NCBI RefSeq assembly: GCF_001662075.1
Contig: NZ_LYPL01000005.1
Span: forward strand, 327,435-391,434
DNA: 64,000 nucleotides
Direction: 5' to 3'
From: Rhizobium bangladeshense
Lineage (GTDB): Bacteria; Pseudomonadota; Alphaproteobacteria; Rhizobiales; Rhizobiaceae
Numbering within the stretch: position 1 is the stretch's first letter; each line of letters starts with the position of its first letter. A model generated the notes under the pieces. That model was not told the DNA's origin and made no database searches. It saw only the letters and a program-made list of their open reading frames with translations. Positions 32,658 to 40,889 of the stretch are shown here, in pieces. A program made the translations under genes and the position numbers.

Positions 32658-33212
32658 CTAATGCTGGAAGCGCAGAGACCAGCGGCTGCCGTTGCTGGTC
32701 ATGCGAAGGATGGCGAGCGGCTCGACGTCGCTCAGCCAGAAGGAGGAGGGCGGCGCCTGAAGCACATGCGCGACCGCCGCCCGGATGACAGCCGCATGGC
32801 TGACGGCGATGACGTGACCGCCGAGGGCCGATTGGATCTCCATCCAGCCGGCGACGCGCTTTCGCAGATCAACAAGGCTCTCGCCGCCGTGCGGTGCTGC
32901 CGCCGGCTCGGTCATCCAGGCCATGAGGCTTTCCGGTTCGTCCGCCTCGACCGCCGCGACCGGCCTGCCGGCCCAGCGGCCGTGGTCGCAATCACGAAGC
33001 GCCGGATCTGCCAGGGCTTCGAGGCGTAGCGCCTCGGCGGTCTGGCGGGCGCGCAAGGCGGGGCTCGTGACGATACGATCCGCGCGGGGCAGGGCGGCGA
33101 TCTTGCCGGCTTCCACTTCCGCTTTGGCCTCAAGCGGTTCGTCGAGCGGGAAAAGGGCCCTGCGGCTCGCCGCCGTCGCGCCGTGGCAGATCCAGGTGAG
33201 GCGCGTATTCAC
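32658..33212 (-). CDS. Histidine-phosphatase-superfamily protein with CHG in place of RHG
   Basis: The 184-residue protein has the phosphoglycerate-mutase fold order: WICHGATAA (residues 7-15), SPALRARQTAEAL, the acidic region ESLMAWMTEP..HGGESL, and the late AVSHAAVIRAAVAHV with the second catalytic His. The usual N-terminal RHG is CHG here, so the Arg that holds the phosphate is missing and a Cys takes its place. It faces away from the cobalamin riboswitch and cbtBA, with about 85 bases between its start and the riboswitch. Relatives include CobC (alpha-ribazole phosphatase), but assignment to B12 synthesis is a guess from position. Confidence 0.75.
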   Translation of the reverse strand: MNTRLTWICHGATAASRRALFPLDEPLEAKAEVEAGKIAALPRADRIVTSPALRARQTAEALRLEALADPALRDCDHGRWAGRPVAAVEADEPESLMAWMTEPAAAPHGGESLVDLRKRVAGWMEIQSALGGHVIAVSHAAVIRAAVAHVLQAPPSSFWLSDVEPLAILRMTSNGSRWSLRFQH

Positions 33213-33295
33213 GATCGTGCTGACCTTTCGATACGACTGCAGCGCCGCGCGTCTGTTCCGGCGCCGAAGGACGCTTTGCCGGCTTGCGAAGTTTC

Positions 33296-33440
33296 GTTGA
33301 CAGTCTCTTCAGCGTGCAGCTATAACCGGGCTGTTGCGGGTTTGGAAGCCGGTGGAAATCCGGCGCGGTCGCGCCACTGTGACCAGCGTGTCGAAAGCTC
33401 TTCGCGCTGGAAGTCAGACCCTGCCGCACAAGCACTCTTT
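33296..33440 (+). ncRNA. Cobalamin riboswitch
   Basis: The core GCCGGTGGAAATCCGGC is followed by GCGGTCGCGCCACTGTGA (the B12-box region) and GGAAGTCAGACC, the conserved elements of the adenosylcobalamin riboswitch in correct order. It ends about 30 bases before cbtB on the same strand and should lower cbtBA expression when cobalamin is plentiful. End points are approximate. Confidence 0.9.
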
Positions 33441-33469
33441 CGACTGAACGCGTCATTCCGGAGGAATAC

Positions 33470-33679
33470 ATGTCTGACACCACTTTCACGCCCGTCGCGG
33501 CACCGGCGCCGATCCCCGTCGGCGAAATTCTTCCCTGGGCGATCTTCGGCGGCTTGCTGATGCTCATCGCCATCTATTTCGTCGGCACCGAGGAAGGCGC
33601 GACGGCGCTGTTCAACGGCATGTACGTGCATGAATTCGTGCATGACGGCCGTCATCTCCTCGGCTTTCCCTGCCACTAA
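33470..33679 (+). CDS. cbtB: CbtB, small subunit of a predicted cobalt transporter
   Basis: The 69-residue protein has one membrane helix (about 20-42) and a C-terminal His-rich metal-like motif (MYVHEFVHDGRHLLGFPCH), as in CbtB. GGAGGAATAC precedes the ATG. The CbtBA pair is predicted to import cobalt under B12 riboswitch control, which matches the leader just upstream. cbtA follows 13 bases later. Confidence 0.93.
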   Translation: MSDTTFTPVAAPAPIPVGEILPWAIFGGLLMLIAIYFVGTEEGATALFNGMYVHEFVHDGRHLLGFPCH

Positions 33680-33692
33680 GGGAGTTCCCGAC

Positions 33693-34427
33693 ATGGTTGG
33701 AAATCTTTTGCTTCGCGGCATGTTCGCGGGCGTGATTGCTGGCATTCTCGTTTTCGCTTTCGCCCATATCTTCGGCGAACCGCTGGTCGATGCGGCGATC
33801 GCTTTCGAAGAGGCGAGCGCGCAGGCGGCCGGGCAAGCGGCCGAACCTGAAGTCGTCAGCCGCGCCACGCAGGCCGGTCTCGGCCTCTTCACAGGCGTTA
33901 TGGCCTACAGCGTTGCCGTCGGCGGGCTTTTTGCCCTCGCTTTTGCTTTCGTGCATGGCCGCTTCAGCGCTCTTTCGGCGCGTGGCAGCTCGGCCGCCAT
34001 CGCCATTGCCGCCTTCGTCGCCATCGTTCTCGTCCCCGGCATCAAATATCCGGCCAACCCGCCGGCGGTCGGCAATCCCGATACGATCGGCGTCAGGACC
34101 GAGCTGTTCTTCCTGATGATCGTAGTTTCGGTCGGGGCGCTGATTGCTGCCGTGGCGCTGTCGCGCCGCCTTTCCGAGCGTTTCGGCCTTTGGAACGGCG
34201 CGATCGTCGCCGCTCTCGCCTATCTCGTCTTTATCGGCGTGGTGCTTTATCTGCTGCCGCCGATCAACGAAGTGCCGGAGAATTTCTCGGCGATGGTGCT
34301 CTGGCGGTTCCGCACGACCTCACTCGGCATGCACGCGATTCTCTGGGCAACGCTCGGCCTTGCTTTCGGAGCGCTGGCGGAAAGACGGCTTGCCCTCAAG
34401 GGTGGGCTGCGGCCCGCCTTCCGGTGA
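33693..34427 (+). CDS. cbtA: CbtA, membrane subunit of a predicted cobalt transporter
   Basis: The 244-residue protein has five to six membrane segments, including LLLRGMFAGVIAGILVFAFAH at the N-terminus and HAILWATLGLAFGALAE at the C-terminus, and conserved His residues. AAGGGAG at 33678-33684 fixes the start at 33693. Its TGA overlaps the GTG start of the next gene, so three genes appear to be co-transcribed behind the riboswitch. Confidence 0.92.
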   Translation: MVGNLLLRGMFAGVIAGILVFAFAHIFGEPLVDAAIAFEEASAQAAGQAAEPEVVSRATQAGLGLFTGVMAYSVAVGGLFALAFAFVHGRFSALSARGSSAAIAIAAFVAIVLVPGIKYPANPPAVGNPDTIGVRTELFFLMIVVSVGALIAAVALSRRLSERFGLWNGAIVAALAYLVFIGVVLYLLPPINEVPENFSAMVLWRFRTTSLGMHAILWATLGLAFGALAERRLALKGGLRPAFR

Positions 34428-35050
34428 TCCGGCGCATCGGCAGGCTTGCGGCTCTCGCTCTGATCGCAAGCCTGTTCCCATTGCTTGCGGGAAAAACGTT
34501 AGCCCATGAGCGCAGCGCCGGCGGCAGCCATGCCGGCCTCGAGATCCCCGCCATTTCCCACGGCGAGATGGCGGTCATTGCCGATTACCGCAGCGGGATT
34601 CTCGCGCTGGCGTCGCGGGCGGTCGATACGAACGAACCGTTCCGCCGCGTCCTGAACTACGCCGAGATCCAGTATTCCTATTGCGCCTGGGGCCGAATGC
34701 CGGGCAGCGTCACGGATGAGGAAAGCCCTTTCAACGAATGCGCTCATGCCTATCTCGCGGCGACGAAAACCGTATTGATGGCGATGCGGGAGATGCCGCG
34801 GGAGGCGATTGCGGCGGGCGAATTCATCTCAGCCATTGACATCGACATGGCGCGGCGCGGGCTTGCGCTCATCACCTGCAAGTTCAGCGGCGCGGCCTTC
34901 AACACCGCCGACATCGTCAAGCCGAATTGGAGCAGGGTGCCGCTTCATCCTGCCAGCATGGCCTCGTTGGCGGGATTGGCTGCCCTGTTCGTTCTTGCTG
35001 TCATTGCACTTGGACGCGTCTTGCGGCCGAGGGCTCAGTCGTCGGAATAG
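34424..35050 (+). CDS. Unknown exported protein co-expressed with cbtBA
   Basis: The GTG at 34424 overlaps the cbtA stop (GTGA), giving 208 residues. There is an N-terminal signal-like helix (LAALALIASLFPLLAGKTLA), a middle region with SHGEMAVIADYRSGILALAS, four dispersed Cys residues outside the signal, and a C-terminal membrane helix (about 180-198) with a short basic tail. This suggests a periplasmic domain anchored at the C-terminus. I recognise no characterised family. Coupling to cbtA and the riboswitch predicts a role in cobalt or B12 supply. Its end overlaps the convergent molybdoenzyme gene by 16 bases. Confidence 0.75.
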   Translation: MIRRIGRLAALALIASLFPLLAGKTLAHERSAGGSHAGLEIPAISHGEMAVIADYRSGILALASRAVDTNEPFRRVLNYAEIQYSYCAWGRMPGSVTDEESPFNECAHAYLAATKTVLMAMREMPREAIAAGEFISAIDIDMARRGLALITCKFSGAAFNTADIVKPNWSRVPLHPASMASLAGLAALFVLAVIALGRVLRPRAQSSE

Positions 35051-35697
35051 CGTTGCTCGCGCCACGGATCGCCATAAATGTGGTAGCCGTTTTTTTCCCA
35101 GAACCCGGCCTCGTCGGCGGGCATCAGCTCGATCCGGCGCAGCCATTTGGCGCTTTTCCAGAAGTAGAGATGCGGCACGACGAGGCGCATCGGGCCGCCA
35201 TGATCCGGCGTCAGCGGCAGGCCCTCCCATGCGGTCGCCAGGATCGCGTCCTCGGCGGCGAAATCGGCAAACGGCAGGTTGGTGGTGTAGCCGTCATAAC
35301 TCGTCAGCAGGACGTAGGCCGCTTCCGGCTTCGGCATGGCGAGATCAAGCAGATCCCGCGTCGAGACGCCCTTCCAGTTGTTGTCGTAGCGCGACCAAGT
35401 GGTGACGCAGTGGATATCGCTGACCCTGGTGCTCTGCTCGATCGCCTGGAAGGCGGCCCAGTTGAGGGTGAGCGGCGTTTCGACCAGGCCGCGGACCTCG
35501 AGCCGCCAGCTGTCGGTGGAGACGACCGGCTGCTGGCCGAGATCGAGCACCGGCCAGTTCTTGACGAGGTGCTGGCCGGGCGGCAGGCGTTCGGCTTCCG
35601 GACGGCTGACGCGGCCGGTCAAGAATTTGCCCTCCGCCGCCCAGCGGCGCTTGGAACTGGTCAGCTTGCTGTCGGCGGGTGTCTGGTCGTCGCTCAT
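35035..35697 (-). CDS. Sulfite-oxidase-like molybdopterin-dependent oxidoreductase
   Basis: The 220-residue protein has the SUOX/YedY fold: the Cys that would bind molybdenum is at residue 97 in VSDIHCVTTWSRYDNNWKGV, followed by LLTSYDGYTTNLPF and DHGGPMRLVVPHLYFWKSAKW. There is no signal peptide, so it is probably cytoplasmic, unlike YedY/MsrP. AAGGAG lies just before the ATG at 35697; a longer frame upstream lacks support. The substrate is not known for this short branch. No heme-binding partner gene is adjacent. Confidence 0.85.
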   Translation of the reverse strand: MSDDQTPADSKLTSSKRRWAAEGKFLTGRVSRPEAERLPPGQHLVKNWPVLDLGQQPVVSTDSWRLEVRGLVETPLTLNWAAFQAIEQSTRVSDIHCVTTWSRYDNNWKGVSTRDLLDLAMPKPEAAYVLLTSYDGYTTNLPFADFAAEDAILATAWEGLPLTPDHGGPMRLVVPHLYFWKSAKWLRRIELMPADEAGFWEKNGYHIYGDPWREQRYSDD

Positions 35698-35808
35698 GAG
35701 CGGGTCTCCTTGCGTTGCCGCAATAGGACATTCGGCCGACGGGGTGTCAAGTTTCGGCAGACCCTTGGAAATCCCCGTCCGTATCATTAGACTTGAAGCC
35801 CGTCGGGC

Positions 35809-37683
35809 ATGCCTTGCTGGGGAGTGGAGGCAGAAAGGGAGGAGCCGGATCTGTCTTCGAGATATCGTGCGATAGCGGCGCTGCTAGTGGTGCCGATCGT
35901 CATTTTCGCCTTCTTCACCTATGGAAGCGCGATTGCGACTCGCGCCTATATGGAGGAGGCCTCGGCGCAGGCGGGAACGGCGCTGCGTCTCGCGGTTTCG
36001 GCGCTCAGCGGCCATCTCAACCGCTACGAGGCGCTGCCGGCACTGATTGCCGATCATGACGACATCAAGGAACTGGTCAGCGCGCCTGACGACATGGCGC
36101 TGCGTGATGCTGCCAACCTCTACCTCAAAGAGATCAACGGGCTTTTGAAATCCTCCGACATCTATGTGGTGAAGCCGGACGGGGAGACGATCGCAGCGAG
36201 CAATTATGATGGACCGGGAAGCTTCGTCGGGCAGAATTTCAACTATCGGCCCTATTTCCAGGAGGCGATCGAAGGCCGGCAGGCGCGGTTTTATGCGCTC
36301 GGCACGACCTCGCTGAAACGCGGCTATTATTTCTCGGCGCCGATCAGGGTCGAGGCGGACATTCGCGGCGTCATCGTCTTCAAGGTCGATATCGATATGA
36401 TCGAATCCTCCTGGAGCGGCGGGGAGTACAAGATTTTCGTCTCCGATCCGGAGGGCATCATCTTCATGTCGGGCAGCCCGGAATGGCTCTACGGGGCGAT
36501 CCTGCCGCTGACGGCCGACCGCATCGCTCGCACGGAAGCCTCGCGGCGTTATGCCAATGCCAGGCTGACTGCGCTGCCGGTGACGCGTCACCGCTTCGAA
36601 CAGCACGAGCTGATGACGCTGGCAAGCGACCGGGGTGCGAGCGAATATCTGGTGCTGTCGCATTACATGCCGGCCGAGGACTGGACGGTAAACGTGCTGA
36701 TGGAGACGAGCTCCATCCGGGCTCAGGCGCGCACCGCACTGGTCGCCGTCTTCCTCATTCTCTGCATCGCCGCGCTTGCTGTCGCCGTGCTTCGCCAGCG
36801 GCGGGCGCGGCTTGCCGAGCGCATGCAGATGCAGGCCGAGGCGCGCGGCGAGCTGGAGCGGCGGGTAGAGGAGCGCACCGCTGATCTTGCCCGGGTCAAC
36901 AGCCGCATCGAGGAGGAGATTTCGGAGCGGCGGCTGACCGAACAGCAGCTACGTCAGACCCAGGCCGATCTGATCCAGGCCGGCAAGCTTGCCGGGCTCG
37001 GACAAATGTCGGCGGCTCTTTCGCATGAGTTCAATCAGCCGCTGGCCGCCGCCAAGACCTATACGGACAGCGCCACGGTGCTGATCGACCGCGGCCGAAT
37101 GGAGGAGGCGCGCGACAATATAAGGCGCATCGGCGGGCTGATCGACCGGATGGCCTCGATCAGCCGGCACCTGCGCAATTTCGCCCGCAAGCCGAACGAG
37201 AAGCTCGGCCCGGTCCCTCTTGACGAAGCGATGCGTGATACGCTGGAAATCGTCGCATGGCGGCTGAAAGCGGCGGACGCCGAGCTTCGACTCGACCTCG
37301 GGACACGGCCGCCTGTCGTGCGTGCCGGTTCGGTGCGTCTGCAGCAGGTGCTGGTGAATGTGATCTCCAATGCCGCCGACGCGGTGGAAGGGCTGAATGA
37401 CAGGCGCATCGAGGTTTCGGCTTTCGAGGAGGCCGGCAAGGTGGTGCTGACGGTGCGCGACCACGGGCCGGGCGTGCCGGCGGCGATCGCCGAACGCATC
37501 TTCGATCCGTTCTTCACGACGAAGGGCGTCGGCAAGGGGCTCGGGCTGGGACTTTCGATCTCCTACAACATCGTCAAGGATTTCGGTGGCAGCCTGGCCG
37601 CCGCCAATCATCCCGAAGGGGGCGCGGTGTTCCGCATCGAGCTGCAGTCGGCGGCAGGATTGATGCCGGAGGCGGCGGAATGA
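35809..37683 (+). CDS. DctB-like membrane sensor histidine kinase
   Basis: The kinase (up to 624 residues) has a membrane segment (about 20-40), a periplasmic double-Cache sensor region (about 45-300; NYRPYFQEAIEG and YYFSAPIRV are typical), a second membrane segment (about 308-328), a coiled coil, the H-box LSHEFNQPLAAAKTY with His406, and an ATPase domain (NAADAV, DHGPGVP, GLGLGLSI). The start is uncertain: ATG 35809 has no good ribosome site, GTG 35824 is possible, and GGGAGGAG (35837-35844) sits six bases before an in-frame CTG at 35851. It overlaps the response regulator by ATGA. Likely ligand is a small carboxylate, given tctCBA downstream. Confidence 0.88.
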   Translation: MPCWGVEAEREEPDLSSRYRAIAALLVVPIVIFAFFTYGSAIATRAYMEEASAQAGTALRLAVSALSGHLNRYEALPALIADHDDIKELVSAPDDMALRDAANLYLKEINGLLKSSDIYVVKPDGETIAASNYDGPGSFVGQNFNYRPYFQEAIEGRQARFYALGTTSLKRGYYFSAPIRVEADIRGVIVFKVDIDMIESSWSGGEYKIFVSDPEGIIFMSGSPEWLYGAILPLTADRIARTEASRRYANARLTALPVTRHRFEQHELMTLASDRGASEYLVLSHYMPAEDWTVNVLMETSSIRAQARTALVAVFLILCIAALAVAVLRQRRARLAERMQMQAEARGELERRVEERTADLARVNSRIEEEISERRLTEQQLRQTQADLIQAGKLAGLGQMSAALSHEFNQPLAAAKTYTDSATVLIDRGRMEEARDNIRRIGGLIDRMASISRHLRNFARKPNEKLGPVPLDEAMRDTLEIVAWRLKAADAELRLDLGTRPPVVRAGSVRLQQVLVNVISNAADAVEGLNDRRIEVSAFEEAGKVVLTVRDHGPGVPAAIAERIFDPFFTTKGVGKGLGLGLSISYNIVKDFGGSLAAANHPEGGAVFRIELQSAAGLMPEAAE

Positions 37684-39014
37684 ATGAAGCGAAGATTCTG
37701 CTTGTTGACGACGAGGAGGAGCTGCGCCGCTCGACGGCGCAGGCGCTGGAGCTCTCCGGCTTCAGCGTCGAGACCTTTTCGAACGGCGATCATGTATTGG
37801 AACTGATCGGCTACAGCTTTCCCGGCGTCGTCGTCAGCGATATCCGCATGCCCGGTATCGACGGTATGACGCTGATGCAGAAGATCCGCGAGGTCGATCC
37901 GGAGGTGCCGGTCATTCTCGTCACCGGCCATGGCGATGTGCAGCTCGCTGTGAAGGCGATGCGGGAGGGCGCCTATGATTTCATCGAGAAGCCGTTCACG
38001 GCGGAGATGCTTGCCGGCGTCATTCGCCGGGCGATGGAGCGACGCGGCCTCGTACTCGAAAACCGGCTGCTGAAGGCGGTCGCCGGCAAACGCGACGATA
38101 TCGAGGCGCGGTTGCCGGGACGCACGCAGGTGATGGTGGATCTGCGCTACCGCATCCGTGCGATTGGGGCGAGCGATGCCGATACGCTCATTGTCGGCGA
38201 AACCGGGGCCGGCAAGGAAGTGGTGGCCCGCGCGCTTCACGACATCAGTGCCCGGGCAAGTCGGCCGTTCATTGCGATCAATTGCGCCGCGCTGCCGGCA
38301 AACCTTATCGAGAGCGAGCTTTTCGGTCACGAGCCCGGCGCCTTTCCGGGAGCGGTCAGGCCACGTTACGGAAAATTCGAGCACGGGCGCGGCGGCACCA
38401 TCCTGCTCGACGAGATCGGCTCCATGCCCTTCGACCTGCAGGCGAAGTTCCTGCGGGTGCTGCAGGAACGGGTGATTTCCAGGCTCGGATCGAACGAGAT
38501 CGTGCCGCTCGACGTCCGCTTCATCGCGACGAGCAAGGTCGATCTCGAGGCGGAGGTGGCAGCCGGCCGCTTTCGCGCCGATCTGCTCTATCGACTGAAC
38601 GTCGCGACGCTGCACGTGCCGTCGCTGTCGCAGCGGCGGGCGGACGTTCCGCTGCTTTTCCTGCAGCTGGTGCGGGAGGCCGCCGCCCGCTACGGCCGCG
38701 ACGAGCTCACCGTGCCGCCGGAGGTGATCTCCGACATTGCCCAGCGCGACTGGCCCGGCAATGTCCGCGAATTGAGGAACGCCGCCGACCGTCTGGTCCT
38801 CGGTCTCGACAATGGCGGGAGGCAGGCCGAGGAGGCGACCGGTCTTGCAGAACGCGTCGCCGAATTCGAGCGGGGCGTCATCGCCAGCGCACTGGTCGCG
38901 CATGGCGGCAGCCTCCGGCCCGTCTATGAATCGCTCGGCATTTCCCGCAAGACCCTCTACGAAAAGATGCAAAAATACGGCCTCGACAAGCGGATGCTGT
39001 TTACCGACGGCTGA
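37680..39014 (+). CDS. DctD-like NtrC-family response regulator with altered GAFTGA
   Basis: The 444-residue protein has a receiver domain (phosphoacceptor Asp54 in SDIRMPG), a AAA+ domain with Walker A GETGAGKE (173-180) and Walker B ILLDEI (241-246), and a Fis-type helix-turn-helix (LGISRKTLYEKMQKYGL). The sigma54-contact loop, normally GAFTGA, is GAFPGA at residues 220-225 (codon CCG at 38346-38348). That Thr is needed for sigma54 remodelling in studied members. The protein may therefore not activate sigma54 promoters, or may do so in an altered way. It overlaps the kinase start-to-stop and precedes tctCBA, its probable target. Confidence 0.9.
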   Translation: MNEAKILLVDDEEELRRSTAQALELSGFSVETFSNGDHVLELIGYSFPGVVVSDIRMPGIDGMTLMQKIREVDPEVPVILVTGHGDVQLAVKAMREGAYDFIEKPFTAEMLAGVIRRAMERRGLVLENRLLKAVAGKRDDIEARLPGRTQVMVDLRYRIRAIGASDADTLIVGETGAGKEVVARALHDISARASRPFIAINCAALPANLIESELFGHEPGAFPGAVRPRYGKFEHGRGGTILLDEIGSMPFDLQAKFLRVLQERVISRLGSNEIVPLDVRFIATSKVDLEAEVAAGRFRADLLYRLNVATLHVPSLSQRRADVPLLFLQLVREAAARYGRDELTVPPEVISDIAQRDWPGNVRELRNAADRLVLGLDNGGRQAEEATGLAERVAEFERGVIASALVAHGGSLRPVYESLGISRKTLYEKMQKYGLDKRMLFTDG

Positions 39015-39025
39015 TCCTGCAGCAT

Positions 39026-39051
39026 GCGATGGGTGGATTTCCACCCATCGC
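39026..39051. repeat. Perfect hairpin downstream of the response regulator
   Basis: GCGATGGGTGGA and TCCACCCATCGC form a perfect 12-base stem around TT, 12 bases after the stop. No T-run follows, so it may be a transcript-stabilising or weak terminator hairpin, or a protein-binding palindrome between the regulator and tctC. Confidence 0.7.
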
Positions 39052-39218
39052 AACAGCCGTTTGTTTCCGAATCGACCCATGCTGCACCGCACAGTCTCAG
39101 AATCATCTTGTTGAGGCGGTGGCGGTGATTGCGGCTCGATTTTTCCGGGCGGCAAATAGGACATCGCCGGCGCGGAGGATGTGCCGGCGGCTTTGCTTGT
39201 TTCATCAGGGAGGAAACG

Positions 39219-40202
39219 ATGAAAATCCTGAAGGCCATGCTCGGCCTGACCGCGGCTGCCGCTGTCTCTCTTCTCGCCGGCGCCGCTTCGGCGCAGACCT
39301 ATCCCGAGCGCACCATCACCATGGTCGTCCCCTTCGCGGCCGGTGGCCCGACCGATACCGTCGCACGCCTCGTCGCCGAATCCATGTCGAAGGATCTCGG
39401 CCAGCAGATCGTCGTGGAGAACGTCGGCGGCGCCGGCGGCACGCTCGGCGCCGGCCGGGTGGCGAACGCAGATCCCGATGGATACACCATCCTCCTGCAC
39501 CATATCGGCATGGCGACCAGCGCCACGCTCTACCGCAAGCTCGCCTATGACACGCTCGGCGCCTTCGAGTATGTCGGCCTCGTCACCGAGGTGCCGATGA
39601 CGATCGTCGCCCGCAAGGACTTCGAGCCGGCCGACCTCAAGGGCTTGATCGACTACGTCAAGGCCAACAAGGACAAGGTGACGGTCGCCAATGCCGGCAT
39701 CGGCGCCGCTTCGCATCTCTGCGGCATGATGTTCATGAGCGCCATCCAGACCCAGCTGACGACTGTTCCCTATAAGGGCACCGGTCCTGCGATGACCGAT
39801 CTTCTCGGCGGCCAGGTGGATATCATGTGCGACCAGACGACCAACACGACGAAGCAAATAACGGGCGGCACAATCAAAGCCTATGCCGTGACCTCGCCGA
39901 AGCGCCTCGACGTGATGAAGGACATTCCGACGGCGGTCGAAGCCGGCCTGTCGGGCTTCGAAGTCGGTATCTGGCACGGCATTTACACCCCGAAGGGCAC
40001 ACCGGCCGAGATCAACGAACGGCTGTCGAAGTCGCTGCAGGTCGCGCTGAAGGATCCGAATGTCGGCGCCCGCTTCGCCGAACTGGGCACGACGCCGTCC
40101 TCCGATGCCGATGCGACGCCGGCAGCGTTGAAGGCCAAGCTCGAAGGCGAGATCGCCCGCTGGAAGCCGGTGATCGAAGCTGCTGGCGAATATGCCGACT
40201 GA
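39219..40202 (+). CDS. tctC: TctC-like periplasmic binding protein of a tripartite tricarboxylate transporter
   Basis: The 327-residue protein has a signal peptide (MKILKAMLGLTAAAAVSLLAGAASA) and the TctC/Bug fold: TYPERTITMVVPFAAGGPTD, GGAGGTLGAG, YKGTGPAMTDLLGGQVD and WHGIYTPKGTP. The ribosome site GGGAGGAAACG is excellent; the frame is open 90 bases further but without one. Bug proteins bind citrate, other carboxylates or amino acids, and the residues do not decide which. tctB follows after a repeat-bearing gap of 216 bases. Confidence 0.92.
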   Translation: MKILKAMLGLTAAAAVSLLAGAASAQTYPERTITMVVPFAAGGPTDTVARLVAESMSKDLGQQIVVENVGGAGGTLGAGRVANADPDGYTILLHHIGMATSATLYRKLAYDTLGAFEYVGLVTEVPMTIVARKDFEPADLKGLIDYVKANKDKVTVANAGIGAASHLCGMMFMSAIQTQLTTVPYKGTGPAMTDLLGGQVDIMCDQTTNTTKQITGGTIKAYAVTSPKRLDVMKDIPTAVEAGLSGFEVGIWHGIYTPKGTPAEINERLSKSLQVALKDPNVGARFAELGTTPSSDADATPAALKAKLEGEIARWKPVIEAAGEYAD

Positions 40203-40230
40203 GGATTATCCTCGTCCGGACATGCGCGCG

Positions 40231-40371
40231 AGCCCCTCATCCTAACCCTCTCCCCGCTTGCGGGGAGAGGGGGCATGCCATGCGAAACGTGGCGGGAACG
40301 GAGAGGTTGCGGTGTGTTCCCTTCTCCCCGTTTACGGGGAGAAGCTGCCGGCAGGCGGAGGAGGGTCTAAC
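40231..40371. repeat. RIME-like double hairpin repeat between tctC and tctB
   Basis: Two hairpins, CCTCTCCCCGC/CGGGGAGAGG (about 40247-40270, loop TTG) and CTTCTCCCCGT/ACGGGGAGAAG (40321-40344, loop TT), are flanked by AGCCCCTCATCC and GGAGGAGGGTC. They resemble Rhizobium-specific intergenic mosaic elements. The position inside an operon suggests it tunes expression of the binding protein relative to the membrane subunits. Confidence 0.75.
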
Positions 40372-40418
40372 TCCTTTGTGGCGCATCACGTGAACCATCT
40401 CCAACACCAGGAGACACC

Positions 40419-40880
40419 ATGAAATCCATCAGTTTCGACACCACCAATGCGATCTGCGGCGCGCTTTTCGTCGCCACCGGCGCCTTCTTCGCCTTCCAGT
40501 CGCTTTCGCTCGACATCGGCACGGCATTGCGCATGGGGCCGGGTTATTTTCCGCTGGTGCTGGCCACCGTGCTCGTGCTGCTCGGCGCGATCATCTTCAT
40601 TCAGGCGCTGCGTGTCGAAGGTGAGCCGGTCGACGTCTTCGCCTGGCGCGGCATGCTGTTCATCCTGCCCGCTCCCGTCTTCTTCGGGCTGACCGTGCGC
40701 GGGCTCGGATTTGCGCCGGCGCTGTTCTTCACCGCCTTCATCGCCTGCTTCGCGTCGCGCAAGATGAACGTGGTGTCTGCGATCATTCTGTCGCTGCTGC
40801 TGACGATCTTTTCGGTCGCCGTCTTCAGCTATGGGCTCGGGCTGCCGTTCGAGCGTTTCGGCCCCTGGGTCCGGTTCTAG
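40419..40880 (+). CDS. tctB: TctB-like small membrane subunit
   Basis: The 153-residue protein has four membrane segments (about 8-24, 39-59, 76-96 and 112-140), the poorly conserved design of TctB. CAGGAGACACC precedes the ATG. tctA starts nine bases after its stop. It works with TctA in secondary transport of the ligand delivered by TctC. Confidence 0.88.
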   Translation: MKSISFDTTNAICGALFVATGAFFAFQSLSLDIGTALRMGPGYFPLVLATVLVLLGAIIFIQALRVEGEPVDVFAWRGMLFILPAPVFFGLTVRGLGFAPALFFTAFIACFASRKMNVVSAIILSLLLTIFSVAVFSYGLGLPFERFGPWVRF

Positions 40881-40889
40881 GAGGCGACG

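Noticed and set aside
39100..39218. Possible sigma54 promoter before tctC (TGGCGGTGATTGC)
   Set aside because: TGGC and TTGC are five bases apart, not the required seven, so the -24/-12 geometry fails.
37608..39977. A nearly 800-codon open frame on the minus strand opposite the response regulator and tctC
   Set aside because: High GC leaves opposite frames open. The composition is that of a shadow frame and it has no recognisable motifs, while both plus-strand genes are unambiguous.
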